64,000 bases of DNA, taken from an uncultured Monoglobus sp. (GTDB lineage: Bacteria > Bacillota > Clostridia > Monoglobales > Monoglobaceae). The number at the start of each line of letters is the position of its first letter. Position 1 is the first letter of the stretch. Of this stretch, positions 15,483 to 25,332 are shown one piece after another. The position numbers were made by a program, and so were the translations under genes. The notes under the pieces are model-generated. The model was not told the origin of the DNA. It ran no database searches and was given only the letters and a program-made list of their open reading frames with translations. Where the stretch lies: assembly GCA_947630135.1 (NCBI GenBank), contig CANRGH010000005.1:53506-117505 (forward strand), in the 5' to 3' direction.

Positions 15483-18400
15483 TCATGAAAAATATTTAAC
15501 TCCGCTTTCAAATATCTTCTGGTCTATGTTTCCCGTGATGTTTTTAAACACGTTTTTGCCTATACGCTCCGAATGACCCATTTTGCCGAAAACTCTGCCG
15601 TCGGGGCTGGTAATTCCCTCGATCGCGTAATACGAGCCGTTGGGGTTATAAGGCATTTCATAAGTCGGCTCGCCCGACAGATCAACATACTGCGTGGCGA
15701 TCTGTCCGTTCTTTTCCATTTCGGCGATGACCTCGGCGCTCGCCACAAAGCGGCCCTCGCCATGAGACACGGCCACCTGATGTATATCTCCGAGCTCCAC
15801 TCCCGCGAGCCACGGCGATTTTACCGATGAGATGCGCGTCGAAACGATCTGCGAAACGTGTCTGCCGACCGTGTTATAGGTAAGCGTCGGGCAGGCGTCG
15901 TCAACCTTTCTTATCTCGCCGTAAGGCACGAGGCCGAGCTTGACCAAAGCCTGAAATCCGTTGCATATGCCTAAGATAAGTCCGTCGCGCTTGTTTAAAA
16001 GCTCCATGACCGCCTCGCGCAGCTTCTCGTTCTCAAATGCGGCCTTGATGAACTTTCCGGAGCCGTCAGGCTCGTCGCCGCCGCTGAAACCGCCGGGGAT
16101 CATGATTATCTGCGCCTCGTTGACCGACTTCACAAATCTGTCGATCGACTCCTCAACATGCGACTGCTTCAGATTTCTGAATATCCGCACGTCAGTCTCG
16201 GCACCAGCCTGCTCGAAAACTCTCGCGGAGTCATACTCGCAGTTGGTTCCGGGGAACGCGGGGATGAACACCCTCGGCTTCGCCGTCTTTATCGCGGGCG
16301 CCTTTGTGTTTCTTTCGCCCCACGAGAACGCCTTCATGCCCACGTCGTCATATTTCGCCTTGGTTGGATAAACGCCTTCAAGCGGCTTTTTCCATGCCGC
16401 TATTATCTCGTCGATATCTATCTCCTCGCCGCCTATTCTGATAATGCCGTCGTCGGTGGTTCTTCCGAGCTTTATCGTGTCAACGCTGTCGCCCAGATAG
16501 CCGGTCGCGTTGTTGCCCTCGACCTCAAGGATAATGCCTCCGCTCATCGCGCGGAACAGATCCTCGCCGCTTCCGCAGTGAGTGAACGCGAAGCCGAGCT
16601 TATTGCCCATAGCCGCCTTGATCACGGCCTCCATTGCTCCGCCATAGCCCACGGCATACGCGCTTCTGATAACACTGTTCGGGTCAGAGATCATTATGTT
16701 AAGCATTCCGTAAAGCTGCTTTAGACTGTCAAAATCGGGCAGGTTGTTTTCATCATATTTCGGGCGCACAAGAAAGACCATGTTGCCGGCGCCTTTGAAC
16801 TCGCAGGACATCGCCTTGTTTGAGTCAAGAGGCGCGACCGCGAACGAGACAAGCGTGGGCGGCACGTCAATATCGTTGAACGAGCCCGACATTGAATCCT
16901 TGCCTCCGATCGCCGCAAGGCCCAGCTTCTCCTGCGCATAATAACCGCCGAGCAGCGCCGCGAGCGGCTTGCCCCAACGCTCCGGATCGGTTCCGAGGCG
17001 CTCAAAATACTCCTGGAACGTAAGATAAATGTCCTTATAATCGGCTCCCGCGCACACGGCCCTTGTCACCGACTCAACCACGGCGTAAACCGCGCCCGCG
17101 AACGGGTTGGCCTCCGAAACCTTCGGATCATAGCCGTAGGCCATGACCGTGGCCGTCTCGCTCTCTCTTCCGCCGCCGAGGACGGGAATTTTCGCGACCA
17201 TGCTCTGCTGGGGCGTGAGCTGGTATTTTCCGCCGTAAGGCATAAACACCGAGCCGCCGCCGATAGTGCTGTCAAAACGCTCTACCAAACCTTTCTGCGA
17301 GCAGACGTTAAGATCGCTCATAAGCGACATGATCTTCTCTTTATATGTATCTCCTTTTGTCTTAAACTCATATTTTTCAAGTCCGAAATCGTCGGCAGTA
17401 ACAGTGACGTCGGCGTTTTTCTCGGCTCCGTTGGTATTTAAGAACTTCCTTGAAATGTCGCATATCGTCTTGCCGCGCCAGCTCATAACAAGGCGCGGAC
17501 TCTCGGTCACAACAGCCACAACGACCGCGTCAAGGTTTTCCTTGTCGGCCTCGGCAATGAATTTTTCGGCGTCCTTTTCGCGCACAACGACCGCCATTCG
17601 CTCCTGTGACTCCGAGATCGCGAGCTCGGTTCCGTCAAGGCCCTCATACTTTTTGGGAACCTTGTCAAGGTCGATCTCAAGTCCGTCTGCAAGCTCGCCG
17701 ATCGCGACCGACACGCCGCCCGCTCCAAAATCGTTGCAGCGGCGGATCATGGTCGTCACCTCGCTCTTGCGGAACAGCCTCTGAAGCTTTCTCTCAACCG
17801 GCGGGTTGCCCTTCTGAACCTCGGCGCCGCAGGTTTCAAGAGACGAGCTGTCGTGAGCTTTGGACGAGCCCGTCGCTCCTCCGCAGCCGTCGCGGCCCGT
17901 CATTCCGCCGAGCAGGATAACCACGTCGCCGGGCTCCGGAACCTCGCGTATAACGTTCTTTTTCGGGGCGGCCGCGATAACCGCGCCGATCTCCATGCGC
18001 TTTGCGACATAGCCCTCGTCATATATCTCGTTGACCACGCCGGTGGCGAGGCCTATCTGGTTTCCGTATGAGCTGTAACCCTCGGCCGCACCGAGGACCA
18101 GCTTGCGCTGCGACAGCTTGCCGGGCAGCGTCTCCTTGAGCGTCTTTCTCGGGTCGCCAGCTCCGGTTACGCGCATCGCCTGATAAACATATGAGCGTCC
18201 GGACAGCGGATCGCGGATAGCGCCGCCGAGACAGGTGGCCGCTCCGCCGAACGGCTCGATCTCGGTGGGGTGGTTGTGGGTCTCGTTTTTAAACATTACC
18301 AAATAATCCTCGGTCGTGCCGTCGGTCATTTTTACCTCGACCTCGATCGAGCAGGCGTTGATCTCCTCGCTCTCGTCAAGAGCCGTGAGCACGCCGCGCT

Positions 18401-19250
18401 TTTTAAGCTCCTTGACCGCGATCGTGGCGACGTCCATAAGGCATACGCTCTTTTTGTCAAGCCTCTCGCCGTACACGAATTTTCGCGACTCGAGATAATC
18501 GCCGTACACGCTCTTTATAAACTCGTTTTTGATCTTGACGTTGTTGAGCTTTGTCGCAAACGTGGTGTGACGGCAGTGATCCGACCAATAGGTGTCGATC
18601 ATCCTTATCTCGGTCAGCGACGGGTCACGCTTTTCATCATCGCGGAAATACGCGCGGCAGAACTTAATATCATCCTTATCCATCGCGAGGCCGAGCTCGC
18701 TTATCATATTGACAAGTTCCCCGTCCGACATTGTGATAAATCCGTCTATCGTCTTAACGTCGGCGGGATCCTCGAGCTTGTCGCTCAAGGTATCGGGTTT
18801 ATCCATTGAAGCCGGGCGCGACTCAACAGGGTTTATGTAATAATTTCTCGCGGCAAGCAGCTCCTCATCGCTGACAGCGCCCGAGAGGATAACTATCTTC
18901 GCCGTTCTGACGATCGGCTTTTCGCCGCCCGTCATAATCTGGGCGCACTGTGCCGCGCTGTCCGCCCGCTGGTCGAACTGGCCGGGCAGATACTCGGACG
19001 CGAAATATTTATCGCCCGCGGGAATATCAAGCGTCTCAAAATACACGTTATCGACCTGAGGCTCGGCGAAAACGACCGGAAGCACCGTCTCAAGCTCGCT
19101 GTCGCTTAAACCGTCAATATCATAGCGGTTGACCACGCGGACAGACTTAAGGCCGCCAAGCGCGAGATTTTGAACAAAATCATCGCAAAGCGCGCGCGCC
19201 TCAATATCAAAGCCTTTTTTCTTTTCAACGAATAATCTCTTAATGCTCAT
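15483..19250 (-). CDS. purL: Phosphoribosylformylglycinamidine (FGAM) synthase, single-chain
   Basis: A 1255-residue single-chain PurL, which fuses synthase and glutaminase as in the large form. N-terminal PurS-like region, then IDTYWSDHCRHTTF near 230, FKNETHNHPTEIEPFGGAATCLGG, a second nucleotide-binding half GGKDSMSG and LSVPPT-type loop, and a C-terminal class I glutaminase: FIPAFPGTNCEYDSA, IPGGFSGGDE and nucleophile Cys1096 in LGICNGFQAL, with later His and Glu in VAVSHGEGRF. It converts FGAR to FGAM using glutamine and ATP. It has its own perfect promoter and lies apart from the purEMNOH operon. Length fits the clostridial form. Confidence 0.95.
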   Translation of the reverse strand: MSIKRLFVEKKKGFDIEARALCDDFVQNLALGGLKSVRVVNRYDIDGLSDSELETVLPVVFAEPQVDNVYFETLDIPAGDKYFASEYLPGQFDQRADSAAQCAQIMTGGEKPIVRTAKIVILSGAVSDEELLAARNYYINPVESRPASMDKPDTLSDKLEDPADVKTIDGFITMSDGELVNMISELGLAMDKDDIKFCRAYFRDDEKRDPSLTEIRMIDTYWSDHCRHTTFATKLNNVKIKNEFIKSVYGDYLESRKFVYGERLDKKSVCLMDVATIAVKELKKRGVLTALDESEEINACSIEVEVKMTDGTTEDYLVMFKNETHNHPTEIEPFGGAATCLGGAIRDPLSGRSYVYQAMRVTGAGDPRKTLKETLPGKLSQRKLVLGAAEGYSSYGNQIGLATGVVNEIYDEGYVAKRMEIGAVIAAAPKKNVIREVPEPGDVVILLGGMTGRDGCGGATGSSKAHDSSSLETCGAEVQKGNPPVERKLQRLFRKSEVTTMIRRCNDFGAGGVSVAIGELADGLEIDLDKVPKKYEGLDGTELAISESQERMAVVVREKDAEKFIAEADKENLDAVVVAVVTESPRLVMSWRGKTICDISRKFLNTNGAEKNADVTVTADDFGLEKYEFKTKGDTYKEKIMSLMSDLNVCSQKGLVERFDSTIGGGSVFMPYGGKYQLTPQQSMVAKIPVLGGGRESETATVMAYGYDPKVSEANPFAGAVYAVVESVTRAVCAGADYKDIYLTFQEYFERLGTDPERWGKPLAALLGGYYAQEKLGLAAIGGKDSMSGSFNDIDVPPTLVSFAVAPLDSNKAMSCEFKGAGNMVFLVRPKYDENNLPDFDSLKQLYGMLNIMISDPNSVIRSAYAVGYGGAMEAVIKAAMGNKLGFAFTHCGSGEDLFRAMSGGIILEVEGNNATGYLGDSVDTIKLGRTTDDGIIRIGGEEIDIDEIIAAWKKPLEGVYPTKAKYDDVGMKAFSWGERNTKAPAIKTAKPRVFIPAFPGTNCEYDSARVFEQAGAETDVRIFRNLKQSHVEESIDRFVKSVNEAQIIMIPGGFSGGDEPDGSGKFIKAAFENEKLREAVMELLNKRDGLILGICNGFQALVKLGLVPYGEIRKVDDACPTLTYNTVGRHVSQIVSTRISSVKSPWLAGVELGDIHQVAVSHGEGRFVASAEVIAEMEKNGQIATQYVDLSGEPTYEMPYNPNGSYYAIEGITSPDGRVFGKMGHSERIGKNVFKNITGNIDQKIFESGVKYFS

Positions 19251-19315
19251 AACAAAAGCTCCTCGTCTGTATTTATTTTAGTATTATTATGCAAAATCAA
19301 AATAATCACAGAAAT

Positions 19316-19344
19316 ATTATAAAATAATGAGTCTTTATTGTCAA
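19316..19344 (-). promoter_or_regulatory. Sigma-A promoter of purL
   Basis: TTGACA (19339-19344) and TATAAT (19316-19321), 17-base spacing, minus strand: a full consensus promoter about 60 bases before the purL ATG. The short leader leaves little room for a riboswitch. Confidence 0.9.
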
Positions 19345-19399
19345 CCGTTTATTGGCCAAACTTAGCCCAAAAGACTTACAATAAATTTTATTTTTCATG

Positions 19400-19428
19400 T
19401 TGAAATTTTTGACTAAATATGATAAAAT
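19400..19428 (+). promoter_or_regulatory. Promoter of the pectate lyase gene
   Basis: TTGAAA (19400-19405) and TAAAAT (19423-19428), 17-base spacing, followed by a leader of about 30 bases and a GGGAGG ribosome site at 19452. Confidence 0.7.
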
Positions 19429-19464
19429 GAAAAAATAAGTATCATTAATATGGGAGGTACAGAA

Positions 19465-22400
19465 ATGAAAAAATTTTTATCATTGATTTTAGCGTTATGC
19501 GTGACGCTCTCGACTCTGCCGATATGCGCGGTTTTCGCCGAAGATGAGCCTGATTTGAGCGCCGCGAAAGCTACGGCGGTCGCTGACCCCCTGCCCGCGT
19601 TCCCGGGCGCCGAGGGCGGCGGAAAGTACACAAAGGGCGCCAGAGGCGCTTTGGACAACGGCGGCACGGTTGAGGTGTATCATGTCACGACCCTTGATCC
19701 CGACGGCCCCGGCAGCTTAGCCGACGCGGTCGGCGACAGCGTTAAGGAGGGCGACGATTCCGAGACAGTCGGCAGGATCGTCGTGTTTGACGTTGGCGGC
19801 ATTATCGAGGTTCCCGACACGCTCTATATTAACCGAAACAACATCACTCTGCTAGGCCAGACCGCGCCCGGCGACGGCGTTACTCTGACGGGCGGCGACT
19901 TGAGGATAGGCAACGGCAGAAAGAACGTTATGATCCGCTATATGCGCGTTCGCCCCACAAACAAAAACGGCGGCGAGCCCGACGGAATAGGCGGCCAGTG
20001 GAACCAAGACGTTATCATTGACCACTGCTCAACAAGCTGGTTTGTGGACGAGGGCCTGACGCTCTACGCGGGCAGCGCCGAGAACGCCACCTACAAGCAG
20101 GGCCAACGCCTCACCGTTCAGGACACGATAGCGGCGGAAAGCATGAGGCTTTCGGGCCACTTTAAGGGCGCTCACGGCTACGGCGGAATTTTGGGCGGAA
20201 CGAACGCGACATATTACCGAAATCTGTTCGCCCACCACGACAGCCGTTCGCCCAGACTTGACCGCGTGCTGCAAAAGACCGATATTCAGAACAATATGGT
20301 CTACAACTGGGGAGTTACCAACTCGGCCTATGGCGGCGAGCCTACCTCGCCCCACAATCAGGTGCTCAATCCCTCAAAGATCAACTATGCGAACAATTAT
20401 TACAGCTTCGGCCCCAGCACCCGCGAGGACAGAAAGCCGAGGATTTATGACTTTGACAAGCTTGCCAAAACGGTTGACGGCGTGACATACAAGAGCCAGT
20501 TTTATATGGAGAACAACTATGTTGACGGCTATTCCGACGTCACTGCCAACAACTGGCTTGACAAAGCGGTCAACAAGGCCGCGGATCAGGTCGAAAGAAT
20601 GAGCGAACCCTTCTCGCTCGGCGACGAGCTCTATCCCGACCTGAACGTCAGCGAGGTTATTCCGGGCGCCGAGGTCAAAGACGCTATACTGCCCGGTATC
20701 GGAGCCACGCTGCCCAAGCGCGACGCGACCGACGCCAGAATAATCGCCGACGCGAAAAACAGGACAGGCAGAATAATCAACAACTCCGACGAGGTTGGCG
20801 GCATCAACGGATTTGAAAAAGTTGAAAAAACATTTGAGATACCCGCTGACTGGAAGACCGCAAACGGCATGGGAACCGCGAAGGACGAGGACATTATACA
20901 AAGCGGCGCAAACGCGGGCTACACATGGATCGAGGCATATGTTAACGATTGGACCGCGGAGCAGAGCGCGACGCTGCCGACCAATCCCGAAATCGTCGTC
21001 ACATCACCCGCGATCGCCTCGGTGAGCGGCAATGTTGGCGGCACAGCCGTCAACAACGGAAGGTGGACGGTTATAAACGACAAGCAGACCGTGGCCTATA
21101 AGGCGCAGGCTTCGCCTGTCGGAGGCACCGCGATCACCAAAATGGAATTGTGGGACGGCCCGAATAGGATCAAGGAATATCCGGGCGCCTCGTCTATCGA
21201 CGACGCTATCTCTCTTGAGATCGGTGAGCATTATCTGTCCTGCATGGCGTATAACGACGCGGGCGAGAGCACGCGCAGCACAACCTCGATCGTATACGTT
21301 AACGGAACCAACGCTCCCGAGGGCTGGCAGATGGCAAAGATCGGCTCGCCCGGATACGGAAACGGCGCCGTTTCCGTTGACGAAAACGGAACATACACGA
21401 TCGGCGGCAGCGGAAAGATCGGCGGAAAGAGCGACAGCTGCGCCTTTATGTACAAGCAGGTCAGCGGAAACTTTGACATCTCGATCAAAATGCAGGACAT
21501 GATGGACAACGAGAACGGCCCCGTTATGGGTCTTATGGCGCGCAGCACTCTGGACGCCAACTCGGTATCGGCGGCTCTGGTCGACGGCTGGATAAAGCTT
21601 GGCCGCAATCCCAGGATCGTCGCCAGAACCACCAAGGGCGGAGCGCTCGCGACCGACCCCGACGAGACAAACTCGACCGACATGAAAACAGGAATATTCT
21701 TTAAGGACAAAAACGGCGGTGTTATATCGGCGAACGTTTTGGGCGAGTATAACGACGGCAACAAAAAGGGCTACAACTGGCTGCCCGGCGAGGCGCATGA
21801 GCTTCCGAACTATCTCAGGATCCAGCGCGACGGCGATAACCTCGTGTTCTCGGTTTCAAACGGAGGTGAAAGCTACACCGACAATATCAGACAGCCCTAT
21901 ATCATGAACATCAAGGGCCTCCCCGAAACAATGTACGTCGGCGTCGCAATCGACTCGCATCAGGGTCAGTCTGACGCGTCGCCCAAGGCATATTACTCAA
22001 TGGCGAGCTTCAGCGATCTGAAGCTTGACAACAAGTCAAACTTTGAAGGCTTGCCCACACCCGAACCAACGGCCACCCCGGCTCCCACGGTTGATCCCGA
22101 GACGGCCGCGCAGTACGACATATGGCAGGACGGCGCCTCGACCGAAAACGGAGCACTGAGCACCAACAGCGTCGTTTATAAGGACGGTGAGCCCGCGCTC
22201 TATGTTGAGACATTCAACGTGTATCGAGAGCTCGCGCAGCCCTACAGCGACGGAGTAGTTGATTTCGACTTTGACGTGTATGTGGATAAAGATGTTGACC
22301 GCAGCTTCAGAGTTTATTTTGAAAACAAAGCGGGCAACTGGCAGAACGGCGAGAACGTGTTCGCCGAGATAATCAACAACGCGAACAGCCAGATCAACAA

Positions 22401-22941
22401 GGGCCCCGCGCTTGACGACAGAGCAAATCCGTTTATAACATACGCCCAAATCGGCGGCAGCGGATGGGTTCACTTTGACACAAAGATTGACTACTCAAAG
22501 GTCGGAACCGACGGGTTTATCACAATGACCGCCTCAAAGAAGGACGGCACGATCCTCGGCACGACGACAATCGGCAGCATTGAGGGCAGAGACACGGCCC
22601 TGCGCTCGATACGTCTGGTAAAGACCGCGGACCCCACATACTTCGCAAATATGAAGCTTGAAAAAGAGTTCACAAGCGACAAGGTGTTCTATGTGAGCGA
22701 GCCGACCATGGACGGCAGAACGGTCAACGCGACGATAAAGAATGTCGGCGAACAAAGCGGCGCCATGTTTATAGCGGCCGCGTATGAAAACGGCGTTTTG
22801 GCGGACGCGAAAATCGCCGAAATTCCAATGTCAGACTCGGATTACACCGTCAGCGATATGGCGTTTGACAAGGATTACACAGACATAAGGTTCTATCTCT
22901 GGTCAAGCGGCTCACTCGAGCCTTACGCCAATGTAAAGTAA
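19465..22941 (+). CDS. Secreted multidomain pectate lyase (polysaccharide lyase family 1-like)
   Basis: A 1158-residue exported protein: signal peptide 1-24 (ICAVFAED), then a parallel beta-helix lyase domain about 40-490 with AFPGAEGGGKYTKGARG, NNITLLGQTAPGDGV, IRYMRVRP, IIDHCSTSWFVDEG and FAHHDSRSPRLDR, which resemble PL1 pectate lyases. An Ig-like segment (about 510-620), a LamG/DUF1349-like beta sandwich (about 625-860), a Pro/Thr linker (TPEPTATPAPT), another jelly-roll-like region and a C-terminal domain ending IRFYLWSSGSLEPYANV follow. It would cleave polygalacturonate outside the cell by beta-elimination. No SLH repeats are seen, so it may be released or held by its C-terminal domain. 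Start chosen at 19465 because GGGAGG lies just upstream; the ATG at 19450 overlaps that site. Confidence 0.85.
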   Translation: MKKFLSLILALCVTLSTLPICAVFAEDEPDLSAAKATAVADPLPAFPGAEGGGKYTKGARGALDNGGTVEVYHVTTLDPDGPGSLADAVGDSVKEGDDSETVGRIVVFDVGGIIEVPDTLYINRNNITLLGQTAPGDGVTLTGGDLRIGNGRKNVMIRYMRVRPTNKNGGEPDGIGGQWNQDVIIDHCSTSWFVDEGLTLYAGSAENATYKQGQRLTVQDTIAAESMRLSGHFKGAHGYGGILGGTNATYYRNLFAHHDSRSPRLDRVLQKTDIQNNMVYNWGVTNSAYGGEPTSPHNQVLNPSKINYANNYYSFGPSTREDRKPRIYDFDKLAKTVDGVTYKSQFYMENNYVDGYSDVTANNWLDKAVNKAADQVERMSEPFSLGDELYPDLNVSEVIPGAEVKDAILPGIGATLPKRDATDARIIADAKNRTGRIINNSDEVGGINGFEKVEKTFEIPADWKTANGMGTAKDEDIIQSGANAGYTWIEAYVNDWTAEQSATLPTNPEIVVTSPAIASVSGNVGGTAVNNGRWTVINDKQTVAYKAQASPVGGTAITKMELWDGPNRIKEYPGASSIDDAISLEIGEHYLSCMAYNDAGESTRSTTSIVYVNGTNAPEGWQMAKIGSPGYGNGAVSVDENGTYTIGGSGKIGGKSDSCAFMYKQVSGNFDISIKMQDMMDNENGPVMGLMARSTLDANSVSAALVDGWIKLGRNPRIVARTTKGGALATDPDETNSTDMKTGIFFKDKNGGVISANVLGEYNDGNKKGYNWLPGEAHELPNYLRIQRDGDNLVFSVSNGGESYTDNIRQPYIMNIKGLPETMYVGVAIDSHQGQSDASPKAYYSMASFSDLKLDNKSNFEGLPTPEPTATPAPTVDPETAAQYDIWQDGASTENGALSTNSVVYKDGEPALYVETFNVYRELAQPYSDGVVDFDFDVYVDKDVDRSFRVYFENKAGNWQNGENVFAEIINNANSQINKGPALDDRANPFITYAQIGGSGWVHFDTKIDYSKVGTDGFITMTASKKDGTILGTTTIGSIEGRDTALRSIRLVKTADPTYFANMKLEKEFTSDKVFYVSEPTMDGRTVNATIKNVGEQSGAMFIAAAYENGVLADAKIAEIPMSDSDYTVSDMAFDKDYTDIRFYLWSSGSLEPYANVK

Positions 22942-22982
22942 TCAGCCCCACCATTTGGCGGAAAGAGGTCAAACATGATAAA

Positions 22983-23014
22983 AAACGGATAGAGAAAATT
23001 TTCTCTATCCGTTT
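22983..23014. terminator. Bidirectional terminator between pectate lyase and AbrB-like genes
   Basis: A perfect 16-bp inverted repeat, AAACGGATAGAGAAAA and its reverse complement (22983-22998/22999-23014), sits between convergent genes and offers A/T tails on both sides. Confidence 0.8.
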
Positions 23015-23037
23015 AATATTCCTATCAAGCTGCGGCT

Positions 23038-23322
23038 TTACTCGGTGAGCTTTTTGATCTCGTCAAGACAGAATTTGCATATGTGGCCGTCTCTGTATTT
23101 TACGGCGAGATTGCTCTCGGTGCCGCAAAAAACGCACGACGGATTTTTGCGCTTGATGATCAGCTTGTCATCTTCCATGTACATGCTTACCTCAATCGTG
23201 TCGGTATCCAAATTCGGATTGTCGGGATCATCGATTTTGCGAAACATTAGCGCCTTTCTTATATCTTTCGGAATTACAATTCTTCCTGAAAGATCCATTT
23301 CTCTGCTAATTTCTTTTCTCAT
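23038..23322 (-). CDS. AbrB/SpoVT-type transcription regulator with C-terminal zinc ribbon
   Basis: A 94-residue protein. Residues 1-50 are a swapped-hairpin AbrB domain (MRKEISREMDLSGRIVIPKDIRKAL), and residues 60-92 carry two CxxC knuckles (CVFCGTESN and CKFCLDEI) that should bind zinc. AbrB-family proteins are transition-state or sporulation regulators that bind AT-rich DNA as multimers. Start at 23322 follows AGAGGTG; a GTG nine bases upstream overlaps that site. The AbrB plus zinc-ribbon combination is common in Clostridia. Targets unknown; it is monocistronic beside spore germination genes. Confidence 0.85.
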   Translation of the reverse strand: MRKEISREMDLSGRIVIPKDIRKALMFRKIDDPDNPNLDTDTIEVSMYMEDDKLIIKRKNPSCVFCGTESNLAVKYRDGHICKFCLDEIKKLTE

Positions 23323-23379
23323 ACAAAACACCTCTGAAATAAATACTTTATCATATTATAACATATAAAAAGAATTTTG

Positions 23380-25326
23380 TCAATTTATGGCAATGAAATT
23401 TATTTCTAAATTATCCATTTTTATTTTCGGGCCGCTTTCCATATAGGCATTATACTGTTTTTCGGTTCTGAAATCAAGTCTCGCGCGCTTCTTGAACTCA
23501 AAAATATCCGCGCCTTCCGCGTAAATTTTTTCAAAAACAGCGCGGATTTTTCGCTCAAATTCGGCCTTCGGCTGATCGGTTCCAAAACCCGAAGCAGACT
23601 TAGGGCCCATGAAACAAAGCCGCGCGGTTCCGTTGATTTCGCCGTTTGACGCATCAGCCTCAATGTTCGGCCTTTTGCCCTTGATCGAGTAAGACATGCC
23701 GTTTTCGGATGTAAAGAAAAGCTCTTCGTCGCATCTGCCGAGCGCTGAATTTACAAGCCTGCACTCATCGCCGCTAAGCCTTACCGCGGGGAACCGCCCG
23801 TTAAACACAATTCCGCCGCCTATGCCGTCTTTGGAAACAATTGGCATAACCGCGCCCGAGCCGATGCCCGAGACGCGCGAGTTAAAGTCGATCAGATTTG
23901 TCTCAAGACCGCCTACCGCGGATTTTTCCGAAAACAAAAGCTCATAATATCTCGCAGCGCTTTCCTCAAGCGAGGGCTCGACCTCGGTCAGATAATCCTT
24001 GGCCGACTCCGCGGTGCACAGCTTTGTTTCGGGTCTCACCTCGTCTATGCCGAGAAAGCTCCCGCACAGCTCCGCTGCCGCACCGCTTTTCAGCACGTCG
24101 TCGGAAAACACGATCAGCTTAAGATGCGAGAGAGCGGGTGACTTTCCGAGATATGACTTAGAGTCCTCGACTGCCTCATATATATTGGGCGCGGCGAGTA
24201 TCAAATTGTTAGTCGGCTTCTCGCCGCCCTCTTCCTGCTCTTTATCGGCGCTCGCGTCACGCTCCGCCACAGTCGCGTCAGTGTCGCTGCCGCTGCTCAA
24301 AGGATTTGAGAACTGCAGGGTAAAATTATAACCGTCACCCTCCTCCGCCTCGTCAACTCCGACCGCTATCACATAGGCGGTGTTCTCGACCTCTCTCGCC
24401 ACGCCGCAGCCTGCAAGCGGGAGCAGCATCAGCGGCAAAAGCAAAACCGCGACTTTTTTCGCGTTTGGAATTTTTTTAAATCCCAAATCGCCTAAAAGCT
24501 TCCCGATTATTATAATCTCCGCGGAAAGATACAGAACCGCGGAGGCAGCGGATATTATTATGTTCACCGCGTCAAGCCTCATGTTAAGGCGGCTCATGCC
24601 CGAGAACCTCGCCATGCTGCGGACACCGAGCTCCGACATACCGCGCGGAACCGCGAGAAACAACACAATATAATACGCGGCGTAAAGCGCGAGCGCGATC
24701 AGTATCGAGGCGAATATCCCCCTGCTCTCGCGCTCCTCTTTGTAGACGAGCATATACGCTGCGGGCAGCAATATTTCTGAAAACGCGAACACGTTTTTAA
24801 AAGCCGACGCCGTCAGAACCCCGGCTCCGTTTCCGAGGGCGGGCGCGGCGCTATACGGGTCGCAATGCCCCGCAGCGTTCAGCGTGATCGCTGCAAGCCC
24901 GAGCGCGATCACAGGAACGCAAAGGCCGCAGAGCTTAAACAGCGGCCCCTTTCCTCCTCTCGCGATGACCAAAACCGCGATAAGGATGATCGCCGCCGCC
25001 AAAAACCGCGAAACGCCTATATATGACGAACTCCCAAGAACGCGCGACACGGAATAAACATAATATACCGCACTGCAAATGAAATAAGCGGCAAGCAGGG
25101 TATAAACAAATTTTTTTACGCCGCTTTTTTCAAGAAAAGCGCAAATCGGGTATCTCAACTTCCAAACCGCCCCGACGATTATCAGGAAGAATATCACGCT
25201 CAAAATCAGCGAAAGGCAGGCTGCAGAGCCGTTTTCATAAACAAGGCCGCCCGAAAAATCAAGGAACAGCTTAACTATCACGCTGTTTATCACAAGACAG
25301 CACAGGTTAAAATTTATTTTGCTCAT
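23380..25326 (-). CDS. Spore germination GerB-GerC fusion protein
   Basis: A 648-residue single frame. Residues 1-290 have about eight membrane segments as in the GerAB-type germinant receptor permease (for example NVFAFSEILLPAAYMLVY and LDAVNIIISAASAVLYLSAEIIII). A lipoprotein-like signal follows, VAVLLLPLMLLPLAGC with Cys307, and then a GerAC-type soluble domain (VENTAYVIAVGVDEAE, YNFTLQFSNP, a C-terminal EFERKIRAVFEKIYAEGADIFEF). Normal GerB has ten segments and is a separate gene; here the last two seem lost and the GerC signal takes their place. It starts seven bases after gerA and forms with it an inner-membrane nutrient receptor of the spore. The fusion could be natural or a sequencing/assembly effect. 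Confidence 0.8.
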   Translation of the reverse strand: MSKINFNLCCLVINSVIVKLFLDFSGGLVYENGSAACLSLILSVIFFLIIVGAVWKLRYPICAFLEKSGVKKFVYTLLAAYFICSAVYYVYSVSRVLGSSSYIGVSRFLAAAIILIAVLVIARGGKGPLFKLCGLCVPVIALGLAAITLNAAGHCDPYSAAPALGNGAGVLTASAFKNVFAFSEILLPAAYMLVYKEERESRGIFASILIALALYAAYYIVLFLAVPRGMSELGVRSMARFSGMSRLNMRLDAVNIIISAASAVLYLSAEIIIIGKLLGDLGFKKIPNAKKVAVLLLPLMLLPLAGCGVAREVENTAYVIAVGVDEAEEGDGYNFTLQFSNPLSSGSDTDATVAERDASADKEQEEGGEKPTNNLILAAPNIYEAVEDSKSYLGKSPALSHLKLIVFSDDVLKSGAAAELCGSFLGIDEVRPETKLCTAESAKDYLTEVEPSLEESAARYYELLFSEKSAVGGLETNLIDFNSRVSGIGSGAVMPIVSKDGIGGGIVFNGRFPAVRLSGDECRLVNSALGRCDEELFFTSENGMSYSIKGKRPNIEADASNGEINGTARLCFMGPKSASGFGTDQPKAEFERKIRAVFEKIYAEGADIFEFKKRARLDFRTEKQYNAYMESGPKIKMDNLEINFIAIN

Positions 25327-25332
25327 AATCAA

